64,000 bases of DNA from Methanomassiliicoccaceae archaeon (GCA_034928305.1 JAYFOZ010000002.1:372001-436000); one strand, 5' to 3'; shown: positions 9,927-19,063, numbered from the stretch's first letter. A program made the numbers and translations. Notes: generated from the letters alone by a model not told the origin.

Positions 9927-11639
9927 TCAGAGGTCGGAGAAGCAGTGCCCCGTCACGAGCTTGCGTATTATCTTCGCTGCCTTTTCTGCAGGAATGCGCT
10001 TCTGTTCTCCCGTGTCCCTCTCTCTGATGGTGACCGTGCCCTTGTCAGCTCCTTCGAGCGACTCGTAATCGACCGTGATGCACCAGGGCGTACCGATTTC
10101 GTCCATGCGGGCGTACCTCTTCCCTATGGTACCGGAACCGTCGTAGTATGCCTCGGTCATCGTTGAATGAACGGACTCGTACACTTGTTTCGCAAGGATA
10201 TCCATGCCGTCCTTCTCCATGAGGGGGAAGATACCGACCTTTATCGGCGCCACTTCCGGCCTGAGCCTCAGGACAGAATACTCTCTCTTCTCGTCGTAGA
10301 AGTACGAATGTTCCAGTACCGAGTAGAATATCCTGTCGAGGCCGTGGGAGGGCTCTATGACATGAGGCACTATGCGTTCGCCGGTTACCTTCTCGGTCAC
10401 TTCCTTGATTTCGAAGTACTCGTTCGTGAGAATAAAATCTTCTCCGTCGATGCTGAGCAAGATCTTTCCGTCCCTGACGTCGTCCGGGGTCTTCGTCTCC
10501 AGGGCGGCGGCGATGTCCTTCGCTTTGCCTTTGAACGCAGGCCCAAGCTTCCTGTGGTTTGCCTGGACCTTCATAAAGGTCATCTCTTTGGGCTCGTCGA
10601 ACCTGTCGAAGTGAGATAGGTCGGAACCGGAGAACTGCGAGTGCCTCGAAAGGTCCCAGCACCCCCTGTCCGCTATCCCGGTTATCTCGGTCCATCCGTA
10701 AGAAAGGAGAACTTCGGCATCCCAGCAGTCGGCCGCATAGTGGGCCATCTCGTCATTCAGATGCTGCCTGAACCTGAGCTTCGCGGGATCGATCCCTAAG
10801 CGCAGCATGAGCTGTTTGGTCGTGCATACGAAATAAGCCAGCACGCGGTTTGCGATTATTCCTTCTTCCACCGCCTGTTTTACGGTCTTGACCACCGTTT
10901 CTGTACCTGTGTTGGGCAACAGCGTGAGCTCCTCGCACTCGAGCTCGGAGAATCTGCACCAGTCTTTGTCACGGGGGTCGACAAAAAGTTCGACCTCCAT
11001 CATGTTGAATTCCCTCATCCTGATCATGCCCTGGCGGGGAGAGATCTCGTTCCTGTATCCTCTGCCCGTCTGGATCACTCCGAGCGGAAGTTTCTCCCTG
11101 TTGTAGCGGTAAAGGTTCTGGAAATTGACGAATATGCCCTGGGCCGTCTCCGGCCTCAGGTATCCGACGCGCGCGGACCCGGGCCCGATGTTGGTCTTGA
11201 ACATCAGATTGAACTCCTCGACCTTGCCCAGCTCTCCGCCGCACTCCGGACATTTGATGCCGAATTCTGTGAAGGCATCTTCAAGCTCCCCGGGGCTCAT
11301 CGTGTCCGGGTTATCGCAGAACGTCTTGACCAGGTGGTCGGCGCGGAACGGAAGCTGGCATTGTCTGCAGTATGTCATATAGTCGGAGAATTCGTCCACA
11401 TGGCCCGAGGCTTTGAAAACCTCCTCGGGGTTTACGGTCTCGGAATCGATCTCTACGAAACCTTCCCGGCCCTTATATATGGCCCTCCAGACTTCCAGGA
11501 TGTTGTTCTTCATCGTGCATCCGAGCGGTCCGTAGTCGAACATCCCGGCGACTCCGCCGTAAAGCTCGAAGGAAGGCCAGATGAAGCCTCTGCGCTTGCA
11601 GATGGCCATTAGTTCGTTGCCGTCTGCTTCCTTAGTCAT
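9927..11639 (-). CDS. glyS: Glycyl-tRNA synthetase (archaeal/eukaryotic type)
   Basis: A 570-residue class II synthetase. Motif 2 is GRGYRNEISPRQGMIRMREF, and motif 3 lies in EPSHGLDRIFYSVLEHS. A zinc-type pair TYCRQC...KCPECG lies in the insertion. The C-terminal anticodon-binding domain (from APIKVGIFPLMEKDG) is complete. Its start overlaps the stop of the upstream four-CBS gene by 8 nt, so the run amidohydrolase-uspA-CBS-glyS is probably co-transcribed. Confidence 0.95.
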   Translation of the reverse strand: MTKEADGNELMAICKRRGFIWPSFELYGGVAGMFDYGPLGCTMKNNILEVWRAIYKGREGFVEIDSETVNPEEVFKASGHVDEFSDYMTYCRQCQLPFRADHLVKTFCDNPDTMSPGELEDAFTEFGIKCPECGGELGKVEEFNLMFKTNIGPGSARVGYLRPETAQGIFVNFQNLYRYNREKLPLGVIQTGRGYRNEISPRQGMIRMREFNMMEVELFVDPRDKDWCRFSELECEELTLLPNTGTETVVKTVKQAVEEGIIANRVLAYFVCTTKQLMLRLGIDPAKLRFRQHLNDEMAHYAADCWDAEVLLSYGWTEITGIADRGCWDLSRHSQFSGSDLSHFDRFDEPKEMTFMKVQANHRKLGPAFKGKAKDIAAALETKTPDDVRDGKILLSIDGEDFILTNEYFEIKEVTEKVTGERIVPHVIEPSHGLDRIFYSVLEHSYFYDEKREYSVLRLRPEVAPIKVGIFPLMEKDGMDILAKQVYESVHSTMTEAYYDGSGTIGKRYARMDEIGTPWCITVDYESLEGADKGTVTIRERDTGEQKRIPAEKAAKIIRKLVTGHCFSDL

Positions 11640-12477
11640 TTGAATTACCAGTCAGTGCCATTAAAATATCGACATCGTAGACCATTCCGATCAGTTCGTC
11701 CTTGGACCCCCTTACAGGTATCTGTCCGAAGTCGTTGGCCTTCATAATCCTTGCAACCTCGGATATGGAGGTCTTTTTGTAGACGGTAATGGGGTCTCTG
11801 ACCATGAAGTCGCTGACCTCTTTTTTCTGATCGAGGTACTTGTCGGTCGCCGTGTAGAAGAGCGGAAGTACGTTCCTGTATCCTGCCAGCGAAGTGTCTT
11901 CGATACCCAGGGCCCTCATGGCCTCCGGGTCTTCGGACTGGTCGCTGAAAAGGTCACGGTCGGTGAGGATGCCCACAAGCTTCCCCTTCTCGTCGAGAAC
12001 AGGCACCGCGGGGACATCGCTGACCCTCATGGCCGGAATGGCATAGGAAAGCGGGTCGTGCTCCCATGCCGTTACGCATGTTGTGTGAATCGCTTCTTCG
12101 GCGGTTATCTTGCTGTTCAGCGCCCTGACGGAGTCCATAAGGTCGGTCGGGGTTATTATCCCGACCAGCTTGCCGTCCTCGGTGACAGGCAGCCTGTGAA
12201 TCCTCTCCTTGAAGAAAATCTCGGCCGCTTTGCTCACCGGCGTCTTGCTGTCGACGGATATAGGGTTCTTTTTCATGATGAGCGACAGCTGGTCCTCCTC
12301 GAACTTTCTGAAGAGGTCTCTTCTGGAGACTACGCCCACGAGCTTTCCATCCGAACCTCGGATGACCGGAAGCCCGGTGAGGTCGTTTCTTACCATTATG
12401 TTTATCGCATCGTTTCGCGTTCCAGGCACTTCCGCTACTATGGGTGCCAGAGTCATTATTTCGGATACTGTTCTCAT
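11632..12477 (-). CDS. Four-CBS-domain protein
   Basis: A 281-residue protein made almost entirely of four CBS modules: MTLAPIVAEV, MKKNPISVDS, TAEEAIHTTCVTAW and MVRDPITVYKKTS each begin one, with VSRRDLF, ITPTDLM, LTDRDLF and VYDVDIL closing strands. There is no catalytic domain, so it is a stand-alone adenylate-type sensor whose partner is unknown. It overlaps the uspA stop by 4 nt and the glyS start by 8 nt, which argues for translational coupling with both. Confidence 0.85.
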   Translation of the reverse strand: MRTVSEIMTLAPIVAEVPGTRNDAINIMVRNDLTGLPVIRGSDGKLVGVVSRRDLFRKFEEDQLSLIMKKNPISVDSKTPVSKAAEIFFKERIHRLPVTEDGKLVGIITPTDLMDSVRALNSKITAEEAIHTTCVTAWEHDPLSYAIPAMRVSDVPAVPVLDEKGKLVGILTDRDLFSDQSEDPEAMRALGIEDTSLAGYRNVLPLFYTATDKYLDQKKEVSDFMVRDPITVYKKTSISEVARIMKANDFGQIPVRGSKDELIGMVYDVDILMALTGNSND

Positions 12478-12917
12478 TGTTTATCAGCCTCAGGGGACCT
12501 AACCACCATTACGGGGCATTTGGAAGCTCTGACAACTCTTTCTGCCACGCTTCCCATTAGAAGTTTCGACATCCCGGTTCTTCCCAGGGTGCCCATAACT
12601 ATGATGTCGTACTCTTTGGACAGTTCGAGTATGACCTTTATCGGGATTCCTTCCGCAAGCTTGATCTCAACGTCTACTCCTGTCTCCTTTCCGAGCTCCT
12701 CGACGTATTTGAGCGCGTTGTTGCCTTCCTTCTCGAGCGTGCGATAGACGTTCATGACCGCTGTGTCCATCGGTACATTTGTAAAGATGGTCTGGTCCAT
12801 CACGTAGAGAGCGGTTATCTTCCCGTTGCTAAGTTTGGCGAGTTCAATGGCTTTCCTTACGGCTGCCTTCGTATATTCGCTTCCGTCAGTAGGTACAAGT
12901 ATCTTATCGAAAACCAT
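12474..12917 (-). CDS. Universal stress protein (UspA family)
   Basis: A single UspA domain of 147 residues: N-terminal strand MVFDKILVPTDGSEYTKAA, then the ATP-binding signature GTLGRTGMSKLLMGSVAERV and the final strand CPVMVVR. The ATP-binding form of the motif (G-x2-G-x9-G-S/T) is present. The start at 12917 is preferred because it matches the family and has GGTGA upstream. It overlaps the upstream amidohydrolase stop and the downstream CBS gene. Confidence 0.9.
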   Translation of the reverse strand: MVFDKILVPTDGSEYTKAAVRKAIELAKLSNGKITALYVMDQTIFTNVPMDTAVMNVYRTLEKEGNNALKYVEELGKETGVDVEIKLAEGIPIKVILELSKEYDIIVMGTLGRTGMSKLLMGSVAERVVRASKCPVMVVRSPEADKQ

Positions 12918-13959
12918 TGTCATCACCTTTTTTATTCTGTCTGTAGCGCAATACGCGCTCCTTGCTCCTAAGCATTCCGCCGGCAGTACCGTCCTCAGAG
13001 GGCAGTACCGTTATATCGGCGTCCATGCCGCGTTGGAGCCCGATTCTTTTCCCATCATATAATATCTTTCTTCCTTCGAATACCATTGCGTTCCATAGCT
13101 TTTTCGTAGTTCCGTTCTGCTTCCGTAGAATGGAATAATACTCTCTGGCCTCTTCTCTCATGTCAGGCGAGCATATCATCGCGTTGTCGGTTCCCAGAAT
13201 CACGGCATTGTTACACTGGTACATCATAGCCAGCGGGGGAACGAGGCCAAAAAATTTGTTCGATCTGGGACACGAGACTATGGGAACGTCGTCATCGGCG
13301 CACCTCAGAAGGTCCGCACGTTCCGCAGATGCCATGTGAACCACGAAGGAAGGCGAAAGTGCCAGTATTGAATCTATGTCTTCTCGGGAGCCTTCGCTTG
13401 CATGTATGGCGAATATTTTTCCAGAACGGTGTACCCGGTCAGCAACAGCCTCGGCATAGTGTTTCGGAACATCATTTATTCCGGATAACTGGATCCCGTT
13501 AGCATATTTCAGTATCCTGTCGATCTCGTTGGGGTCGAATTCGGGCGATATGGGCCTTCCGAGTATGAATGCTCCGGGCACCGTTTCTCTGAGCAGTTTG
13601 CTGCCTTCTTCACCGCCCTCGCGAAAATCAATGAAAGTCCCTATGCCGTTAATATGTGCCAATTCTGAAAATCTTTTCATCCCTTCTGCTATAAGTTCGG
13701 ACGGGGTCCTTTTCAAATATCTATCTTTCAGACCTTTCGGCCCTACCAGTTGAGGGAGGCCGATGCCCTTCGGGACCTTGAGCCCGGCGTCCGCACAGTG
13801 GGTATGCGCGTTCACCATCGGAGGTACGATTATGCCCGTCGCCAAAGGTTGGGCGGGGCATCTTCCTTCGGAGACCTCTGCGACGATACCTCCATCAAGA
13901 CAGACGTAGCCTTCGATCGCACCGTCCTGAGTTATGACGGTGCCCGAAAAGTATTCCAT
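12904..13959 (-). CDS. Metal-dependent amidohydrolase / deaminase-like
   Basis: A 351-residue TIM-barrel amidohydrolase. Metal ligands are visible: HxH in NAHTHCAD, His in FAIHASEG, His in VVHMASA and Asp in LGTDNAM, followed by the usual C-terminal GRKILYDGKRIGLQRGMDADI strand region. The set fits the chlorohydrolase/nucleobase-deaminase branch, but the substrate cannot be read from sequence. First gene of the run leading to glyS; its 3' end overlaps uspA. Confidence 0.8.
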   Translation of the reverse strand: MEYFSGTVITQDGAIEGYVCLDGGIVAEVSEGRCPAQPLATGIIVPPMVNAHTHCADAGLKVPKGIGLPQLVGPKGLKDRYLKRTPSELIAEGMKRFSELAHINGIGTFIDFREGGEEGSKLLRETVPGAFILGRPISPEFDPNEIDRILKYANGIQLSGINDVPKHYAEAVADRVHRSGKIFAIHASEGSREDIDSILALSPSFVVHMASAERADLLRCADDDVPIVSCPRSNKFFGLVPPLAMMYQCNNAVILGTDNAMICSPDMREEAREYYSILRKQNGTTKKLWNAMVFEGRKILYDGKRIGLQRGMDADITVLPSEDGTAGGMLRSKERVLRYRQNKKGDDNGFR

Positions 13960-14047
13960 GCAACCCCATGTCGGACATAGGATATTTTGATGTTGCTTCG
14001 CGCAAAGTACAAATACAGATTTTTTTCATACTGTGATAGGTGTTCAA

Positions 14048-14215
14048 ATGCCGAAAGTAATAGCAGATAAATGCACTGCCTGCGGAGCATGTGCCGACAT
14101 ATGCCCTCAGGACGCTATCACGATAGACGACATCGCAGTCATCGACCTCGATGCCTGTGTCGATTGCGGAGCTTGTATAGACGAGTGCCCCAACGACGCT
14201 ATAGTCGATGAGTGA
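14048..14215 (+). CDS. Two-cluster [4Fe-4S] ferredoxin
   Basis: A 55-residue ferredoxin with two complete CxxCxxCxxxCP motifs: [12 protein letters not shown] and [12 protein letters not shown]. It is acidic and ends in VDE, as expected for a soluble electron carrier. I chose ATG 14048 ([10 protein letters not shown]) because AGGTG lies 7 nt upstream, over the GTG at 14033. It converges on the FNR-like flavoprotein ending at 14260, a likely electron-transfer partner. Confidence 0.93.
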   Translation: MPKVIADKCTACGACADICPQDAITIDDIAVIDLDACVDCGACIDECPNDAIVDE

Positions 14216-14259
14216 GTGATTCAATTCGGCCTTCATCGGCCGGAAAACAATTTCTTTTT

Positions 14260-15195
14260 TCAAGCCCAATAGGGTTTCTTCGAGAACTTGTAGGCCATCT
14301 GTACCGCGTTGGCGGCCTCTCCGCATGCGGTGATGATCTGTTTGTATTTTCCCGGATAGTCGACGACATCTCCGCAGGCGAACACTCCGCGTCTGTTCGT
14401 AGACATATCGAGGTCGACCTTCACGAGCCCCTCGGGCGTCAGCCCGAGCCCCCACTTGGTAAGTATTCCCAGGTCTGACTTTATACCTATATTTATGACG
14501 GCGAGGTCGGTCGGTATTTCAAAAGTCCTGTTATCCTGCTTCACAGTTACCGATTTCAGTTTTTCTGTGCCGTTGAACGAAATCGTTTCTGCGTTCATAA
14601 CTCTGAGGATGTTGCTCTTTTCAAGGTGGAAGACGTTCATTTCGTCTGCTCTGAAATCACCCCTTCTGTGGACGATCGTGGTGTCTGTGACAGAGTCTGC
14701 GATCAGCGCCATCTCAATGGCACTGTTTCCTCCTCCGAACATCGTGACCTTTTGGCCGACAAGCTCTTCTTTTACTGGCAACAGGTAAGAAACGCCCTTG
14801 CCGAAAAGTTCGTCTTCTCCGGGGACCTCCATCTTCCTGGGGTTGAAATCACCCATTCCTATGGCTATGATCACCGTAAGCGTATGATATTCGCCTTTGT
14901 TGGTGATTACGACAAGGTCCTCGTTCCCGTCTTTTATCTCAAGTGCCTTCTCCCGCTCCCTGATCTCACATTCCAGGTTCTCGGCCTGTGCATAGAGGCG
15001 GTCTGAAAGCTTACGCGCCTGTACGCTCTCGAAGCCCGGAAAGTTGTGAACCCCCTTCTCCGGATACAGGCTGACAAGCTGACCGCCTACGCGGCCGGAT
15101 TCGATAATAAGCGTATTCATCATTTTGGACCTGGCATAGATGCCGGCGGTCAGACCTGCCGGACCAGCTCCGATGATGATAACGTCGTAAGTCAT
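14260..15195 (-). CDS. Thioredoxin-reductase-like ferredoxin:NAD(P)+ reductase
   Basis: A 311-residue flavoprotein with FAD site GAGPAGLTAGIYA, nucleotide site GGGNSAIEMALIA and C-terminal FAD motif GVFACGDVVDYP. At the position where thioredoxin reductases carry the redox CxxC (SYCATCD) it reads GVSYLLPVKEELVGQK, with no cysteine. That is the hallmark of the TrxR-fold ferredoxin-NAD(P)+ reductases (YumC type) rather than true thioredoxin reductase. The ferredoxin gene next door supports this reading. Annotation pipelines would probably call it trxB. Confidence 0.8.
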   Translation of the reverse strand: MTYDVIIIGAGPAGLTAGIYARSKMMNTLIIESGRVGGQLVSLYPEKGVHNFPGFESVQARKLSDRLYAQAENLECEIREREKALEIKDGNEDLVVITNKGEYHTLTVIIAIGMGDFNPRKMEVPGEDELFGKGVSYLLPVKEELVGQKVTMFGGGNSAIEMALIADSVTDTTIVHRRGDFRADEMNVFHLEKSNILRVMNAETISFNGTEKLKSVTVKQDNRTFEIPTDLAVINIGIKSDLGILTKWGLGLTPEGLVKVDLDMSTNRRGVFACGDVVDYPGKYKQIITACGEAANAVQMAYKFSKKPYWA

Positions 15196-15413
15196 TCAGT
15201 GGGCTATATGTTGTCCATATAAAAAAATGTCTGAATAACTTGGTGATCCGATTCGAGATTCGAAATCCGCTTACGGAATTGTCAGAATTCTTGCAGAAAA
15301 TCGTGGGTTACATACGAGACACCGACATATTCCGTACCAGATGTGCTATTTTTGATTTTCTTCGGTCCCGCCAGGTTTAATACTTCCGAGATGATTCATA
15401 CGTGGTGAGAAAA

Positions 15414-15767
15414 ATGGAAGAAGAGGGATTCGCCGATGTTCTGCTCAACATGGTACTGGACGAGATAGACGACCTCATAATGATACACGATTCAGAGCAC
15501 ACCGTTGTTTGGATGAACCGTGCGGCCCTCAAAGTCTTCAACAAAAACGCCGACGAGGTCATCGGCCGCAAGTGCTACCGCCTCATCGGGCGTACGACAT
15601 GTTGCACAGATTGCAATGTGATCGCAACACAGGGGCCCGTACGCTGCAACGAGCCGCGCGTGATACCCGGGACGGACACGCAATATTCATGCACTTCCAT
15701 ACCGTACTTCAAGGACGGGAGGATCCAACTGGTCGTCCAGCATCTTAGGCCGATTGAAAAGCCATAA
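15414..15767 (+). CDS. Single PAS-domain protein with Cys cluster
   Basis: A 117-residue PAS sensor without any output domain: LDEIDDLIMIHDSEHTVVWM, NRAALKVFNKNADEVIGRKC, then a Cys-rich stretch TTCCTDC...RCNEP and the closing strands QYSCTSIPYFKDGRIQLVVQ. The five or more cysteines resemble PAS domains that bind a metal, an Fe-S cluster or heme; the ligand is unknown. ATG 15414 has GGTGA directly upstream and is preferred over GTG 15402. A small membrane-protein gene follows after 25 nt. Confidence 0.8.
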   Translation: MEEEGFADVLLNMVLDEIDDLIMIHDSEHTVVWMNRAALKVFNKNADEVIGRKCYRLIGRTTCCTDCNVIATQGPVRCNEPRVIPGTDTQYSCTSIPYFKDGRIQLVVQHLRPIEKP

Positions 15768-15792
15768 ATATGCACCCGCCGTTGGGGCAGGT

Positions 15793-15921
15793 ATGATCGA
15801 AATGTTGGTCGATTTCTCGCCTGTTATAATCTCTGTGGTCGCGTTGATCGTCATAATACTCGCCTTTGATACTATGGGCTCCAAGTGCAAGAAGAAATTC
15901 AAAGCTAAGAAATCCAAGTAA
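15793..15921 (+). CDS. Small single-span membrane protein (42 aa)
   Basis: Begins MIEMLVDFSPVIISVVALIV, has one hydrophobic helix (about residues 9-26) and ends in a lysine-rich tail CKKKFKAKKSK. It is too short for automatic callers but follows the PAS gene by 25 nt and ends cleanly in TAA. The helix plus positive tail predicts an inner-leaflet anchored peptide; no family is recognised. Confidence 0.5.
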   Translation: MIEMLVDFSPVIISVVALIVIILAFDTMGSKCKKKFKAKKSK

Positions 15922-16023
15922 GCCAGCTTATTTGGACAGCTTTTGCTGCCGGGTAAATGGATTACACGGCTGTAACCCCCTGTTATATATACTTTTGATA
16001 CCATCTACACCTGGTGATACATA

Positions 16024-16422
16024 ATGGTAGCAATACCCAAAGAAATTCTGGACATAATGAATGAGAAGGGAACGACAAAGGTCCTGGTGACCGCGAACGC
16101 GGCCGGACAGCCTCACGCCATCGTATGCGGGAGCTTCGGGACGATCGGCAACGACGTTATCACCGTAGGAGAAATCCTCATGAAGAGGTCCGCCGAGTAC
16201 ATGGCCGAGAACAAGAAGGTTGCAATTCTCGTCAACGCAGGGCCCAAAGCCTACGAGATGCAGGCGACCGTCCTCGGACGCGAGGAAAAGGGATCCGACG
16301 TCGAGAATCTCAACAAGGCACTTGCAGGCGCCAACATGCGTGCCAAAGCTTTGTGGAAGTTCAAGGTCACCGCCGTCTACGATGAAGGGGTCGGCCCCAA
16401 TTCCGGAAAGAAGATAGCTTGA
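16024..16422 (+). CDS. Pyridoxamine-5'-phosphate-oxidase-like flavin-binding protein
   Basis: A 132-residue split-barrel protein: MVAIPKEILDIMNEKGTTKV, LVTANAAGQPHAIVCGSFGT, then ITVGEILMKRSAEYMAENKK and VAILVNAGPKAYEMQATVLG. This is the compact FMN-binding branch of the PNPOx-like superfamily, and a general flavin or F420 redox function is more likely than vitamin B6 synthesis. TATA-like TTATATATAC lies about 35 nt upstream. Confidence 0.8.
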   Translation: MVAIPKEILDIMNEKGTTKVLVTANAAGQPHAIVCGSFGTIGNDVITVGEILMKRSAEYMAENKKVAILVNAGPKAYEMQATVLGREEKGSDVENLNKALAGANMRAKALWKFKVTAVYDEGVGPNSGKKIA

Positions 16423-16497
16423 TTTTCCTGAAAATATTAACAAAACCACTTACTTTTTCTACATTCGAATTAAATATATGCCGTTCGCTGACTTCAT

Positions 16498-16725
16498 GTG
16501 GACATAAAACAGGGAACGCACGTCGCTCAGGCGGCATTTTTCGTATCCGCCGCCATTGCATTTATCGGACTCGGGCTATATCTCATGGAATACGAGGCTC
16601 CAGGGGTCGTCATGCTGGTGATCGGGATGGCAGGCATAGTGATGTCCTTCGCCGTCCTCAAGGTGGCGATGATGTCGCAGGCTCTCATCGACAGCAAGAA
16701 TTCAAAAAATCAAAAACGTAAGTGA
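16498..16725 (+). CDS. Small two-helix membrane protein
   Basis: 75 residues with two hydrophobic helices (about 10-30 and 33-55) and a hydrophilic Lys/Asn-rich tail NSKNSKNQKRK. The only in-frame start is GTG 16498, since TGA lies three codons before. No family recognised. Confidence 0.6.
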   Translation: MDIKQGTHVAQAAFFVSAAIAFIGLGLYLMEYEAPGVVMLVIGMAGIVMSFAVLKVAMMSQALIDSKNSKNQKRK

Positions 16726-16766
16726 ATACGTAAAAAGTTTAGGAATACGATGAACTTTTAAAAAGC

Positions 16767-16976
16767 TCAGTATCTCGGGCGCCTGCCGCCGTTGCCGCCT
16801 TCCCTGTCAGCGGGGCGGTGCTTCTGGAAGCAGTCCCTGCAGTAGACGGGCCTTCCGTCGGTGGGCTTGAAGGGCACCTGGCACTCTTTTCCGCAGTCGG
16901 AGCAGGTGGTGTCGAACATCTCCCTGGGCTCCCTGTTGTCTCTAAATCCTCTGTTCCTGTCTTCTCCGTAGGCCAT
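16767..16976 (-). CDS. Small CxxC zinc-binding protein
   Basis: 69 residues: a charged Arg-rich N-terminus, zinc knuckle pair TCSDCGKECQVPFKPTDGRP and VYCRDCFQKHRP, and a Gly/Arg tail ending GGRRPRY. The CxxCGKxCQVPFxPxxGRPVYCRxCF arrangement is a widespread small zinc-ribbon family in archaea and candidate-phyla bacteria. The basic tail suggests nucleic-acid binding. Confidence 0.8.
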   Translation of the reverse strand: MAYGEDRNRGFRDNREPREMFDTTCSDCGKECQVPFKPTDGRPVYCRDCFQKHRPADREGGNGGRRPRY

Positions 16977-17105
16977 ATTTTCTATCTCCTATCTTTTTCG
17001 GCCCCAATACTACTTCCTAACTCTTCCCTACGGCGTACAGGGAGCTATATTAGAATGCCTGAGTTTGGATTGACGTTCTACATTTAAAGGTTTGTACAAA
17101 ACGGG

Positions 17106-17996
17106 TCAGCAATTCGGGCAGGACCACAGTCCGCGGTACAATATCATCTGAGCTCCGCACTTCGGGCACAGATGTCCCGGACCGTTTGCACGGACCGTTT
17201 TCGAGGCGAGGTCCTTGGATGCCCACAATACGAGCTCCGTGAGCTTCTCCGTCCTTTCCGATTCTTCGGCACCGTAGTATTGAATATTTTCAGATTCGTT
17301 ATAGATCCTCATCCTCATCTTATTGAGGGCCGAGGCCACGTTGTTACCCGTATTGGCGCTGATCTTGTCGAGTCCCGAAACGTTCTCCCTGTAACGCTTG
17401 TCTATATACTCGACAGAGGCGGTTATGAAACGGTCGTAAGAGTCTTCATCCGGAGGTATCGGCACCGACAGTATCAGGTCCCGTTTGGGCTCGAGTTCCG
17501 GGTAACGGCCGATTATACGTGTCAGTGTATTGAAGATGTCCTTACGCATGTCGCCCCGTACCTGACCGTATATCTTGCGTAACCCGTCTATGTCCTCGGA
17601 ACGCCCGATGGAACCCATCTGCGATGCCGCCTTCGAGAAATCTTCTCCGCGAGAGCGCCTGAGCGTATCCATAAGGTGGGGGATCCGCTCTTCGGCATCT
17701 GCAACGATGCTCAGATATCCGATGCATGCACCGCGAACCTTCTCCGTGTCGGAGACGATCATCCTGCGGACGATGTCTGCCGCAGCAGGCTCTCGGACAT
17801 CGGTCAACAACATCACGGTCTCGGCCCGTACGTTCTCGTTTCCGTACGAAAGGTATCTTAGAATTACGGGGGAGTAATCTGGCCTGTAATATGTTACCAG
17901 CCATCGGTCGTCGGATATTCCTCCCAGACGGCCAGCCTCGATCTTATCGATCCCTCCCAGGAAACGCTCGAGATAGCTGACCCTATTATCTGACAT
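17106..17996 (-). CDS. HEAT-like repeat protein with C-terminal zinc ribbon
   Basis: 296 residues. The first two thirds are helical repeats (for example VILRYLSYGNENVRAETVML and EKVRGACIGYLSIVADAEER), consistent with a HEAT/ARM-type scaffold. The end is a compact zinc ribbon CPKCGAQMILYRGLWSCPNC, which closes the protein exactly. An adaptor role is inferred; no enzyme motif is seen. It is 33 nt downstream of a PC4/YdbC-like gene on the same strand. Confidence 0.65.
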   Translation of the reverse strand: MSDNRVSYLERFLGGIDKIEAGRLGGISDDRWLVTYYRPDYSPVILRYLSYGNENVRAETVMLLTDVREPAAADIVRRMIVSDTEKVRGACIGYLSIVADAEERIPHLMDTLRRSRGEDFSKAASQMGSIGRSEDIDGLRKIYGQVRGDMRKDIFNTLTRIIGRYPELEPKRDLILSVPIPPDEDSYDRFITASVEYIDKRYRENVSGLDKISANTGNNVASALNKMRMRIYNESENIQYYGAEESERTEKLTELVLWASKDLASKTVRANGPGHLCPKCGAQMILYRGLWSCPNC

Positions 17997-18029
17997 TCAA
18001 ACACACCCGAGCGTACGGAAGATACGAAA

Positions 18030-18260
18030 TCACTCTATGTCGTCTCTGGAATCCAGGGCCTTCTTCAGAATGGAAACCTCTTCGTTGGAAAGTGTGACTC
18101 CTTTTCCCATCTTGCTTCTGTCGGGAGACCACTCCCTTATGTCGTACTTAGGTTCCCTCTCGTTCCAGCTGATGAGGTTGAGTTCTTTTGTCCAGCCCTT
18201 CGAAGATTGGGACAGTGTCGCTATCTCTTCGACAATCTCATATGTAAATTCGCTTGCCAT
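18030..18260 (-). CDS. PC4/YdbC-family single-stranded-DNA-binding protein
   Basis: 76 residues matching the YdbC family almost end to end: FTYEIVEEIATLSQSSKGWT, KELNLISWNEREPKYDIREW and SPDRSKMGKGVTLSNEEVSI. This family has the PC4 (positive cofactor 4) ssDNA-binding fold and is often annotated as PC4-like transcriptional coactivator. Normal length, clear ATG start. Confidence 0.85.
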   Translation of the reverse strand: MASEFTYEIVEEIATLSQSSKGWTKELNLISWNEREPKYDIREWSPDRSKMGKGVTLSNEEVSILKKALDSRDDIE

Positions 18261-18451
18261 GGCGGTCAGCTCTGTTGCTCGTATAATTATTATAATATAA
18301 ATAAAATTACGGCAATCGACGGGTGCGCTTTATAATTGAAAAATAAGGATATAATAAGACCCAGGGTAGATAAAATCAGTAAAAATCCATTGTTATCCAT
18401 CTGGCGTTATTTAGAATAGTATTTATATTTCTTTCGCGGGTTCATTAAACC

Positions 18452-19063
18452 ATGTCATTCATTGACAACCCTAAAAATTTTGGACTGGCGGCCGTGGTTA
18501 TCGGTATCGTCAGCATACTGGCAGGAATCGTAGCAATCGTAAGGGGTGCACTGGCTGACCCGATGGCAACGGGATCCGTTGTTGCGGCAGTAGGTACCCT
18601 CCTATACGGTGTTCTGATTCTTGGGATAGGACTGCCTATTTATAGGGGCGAGGACACAAATGCTTTCAGCATCCTCGGAAAGTTCGTTAACTTCGTCGGA
18701 CTTGCAACAATCGTCGTCTACCTCTTCGCGGGGGCTGGAATGATTGTTGATGGTGACACAGGAGCCGGAGTCGTCGAAATCGTCATCGGTCTGATCTTCG
18801 GTCTTATCCTTATGTGGATAGCCAAGAGGATCACCGACAGTACCGCAGACACTCTCGACAAGATCATCTGGATAATCCTGGTGATAGTGTTCCTCGTGCT
18901 GACCATCGTCTCGCTGATCGGAATATTCACTCCGTTCCTCGTGGACATGGACATCATCGACATAGTAATAGCCGCGGTCCTGAGCCTCTGCAATTTCATT
19001 CTGTACGCCTTCCTCCTGGTCGCCGTTCTTTCGAACGACGTCAAGAGCAAGATGGGAATGTAA
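18452..19063 (+). CDS. Polytopic membrane protein, unknown
   Basis: 203 residues with about six membrane helices, for example AAVVIGIVSILAGIVAIVRG, IIWIILVIVFLVLTIVSLIG and IVIAAVLSLCNFILYAFLLV. Layout and Gly-rich helices resemble DUF308/HdeD-like proteins but the match is loose. A TATA-like ATTTATATTTC lies about 30 nt before the ATG. Single-gene unit. Confidence 0.6.
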   Translation: MSFIDNPKNFGLAAVVIGIVSILAGIVAIVRGALADPMATGSVVAAVGTLLYGVLILGIGLPIYRGEDTNAFSILGKFVNFVGLATIVVYLFAGAGMIVDGDTGAGVVEIVIGLIFGLILMWIAKRITDSTADTLDKIIWIILVIVFLVLTIVSLIGIFTPFLVDMDIIDIVIAAVLSLCNFILYAFLLVAVLSNDVKSKMGM

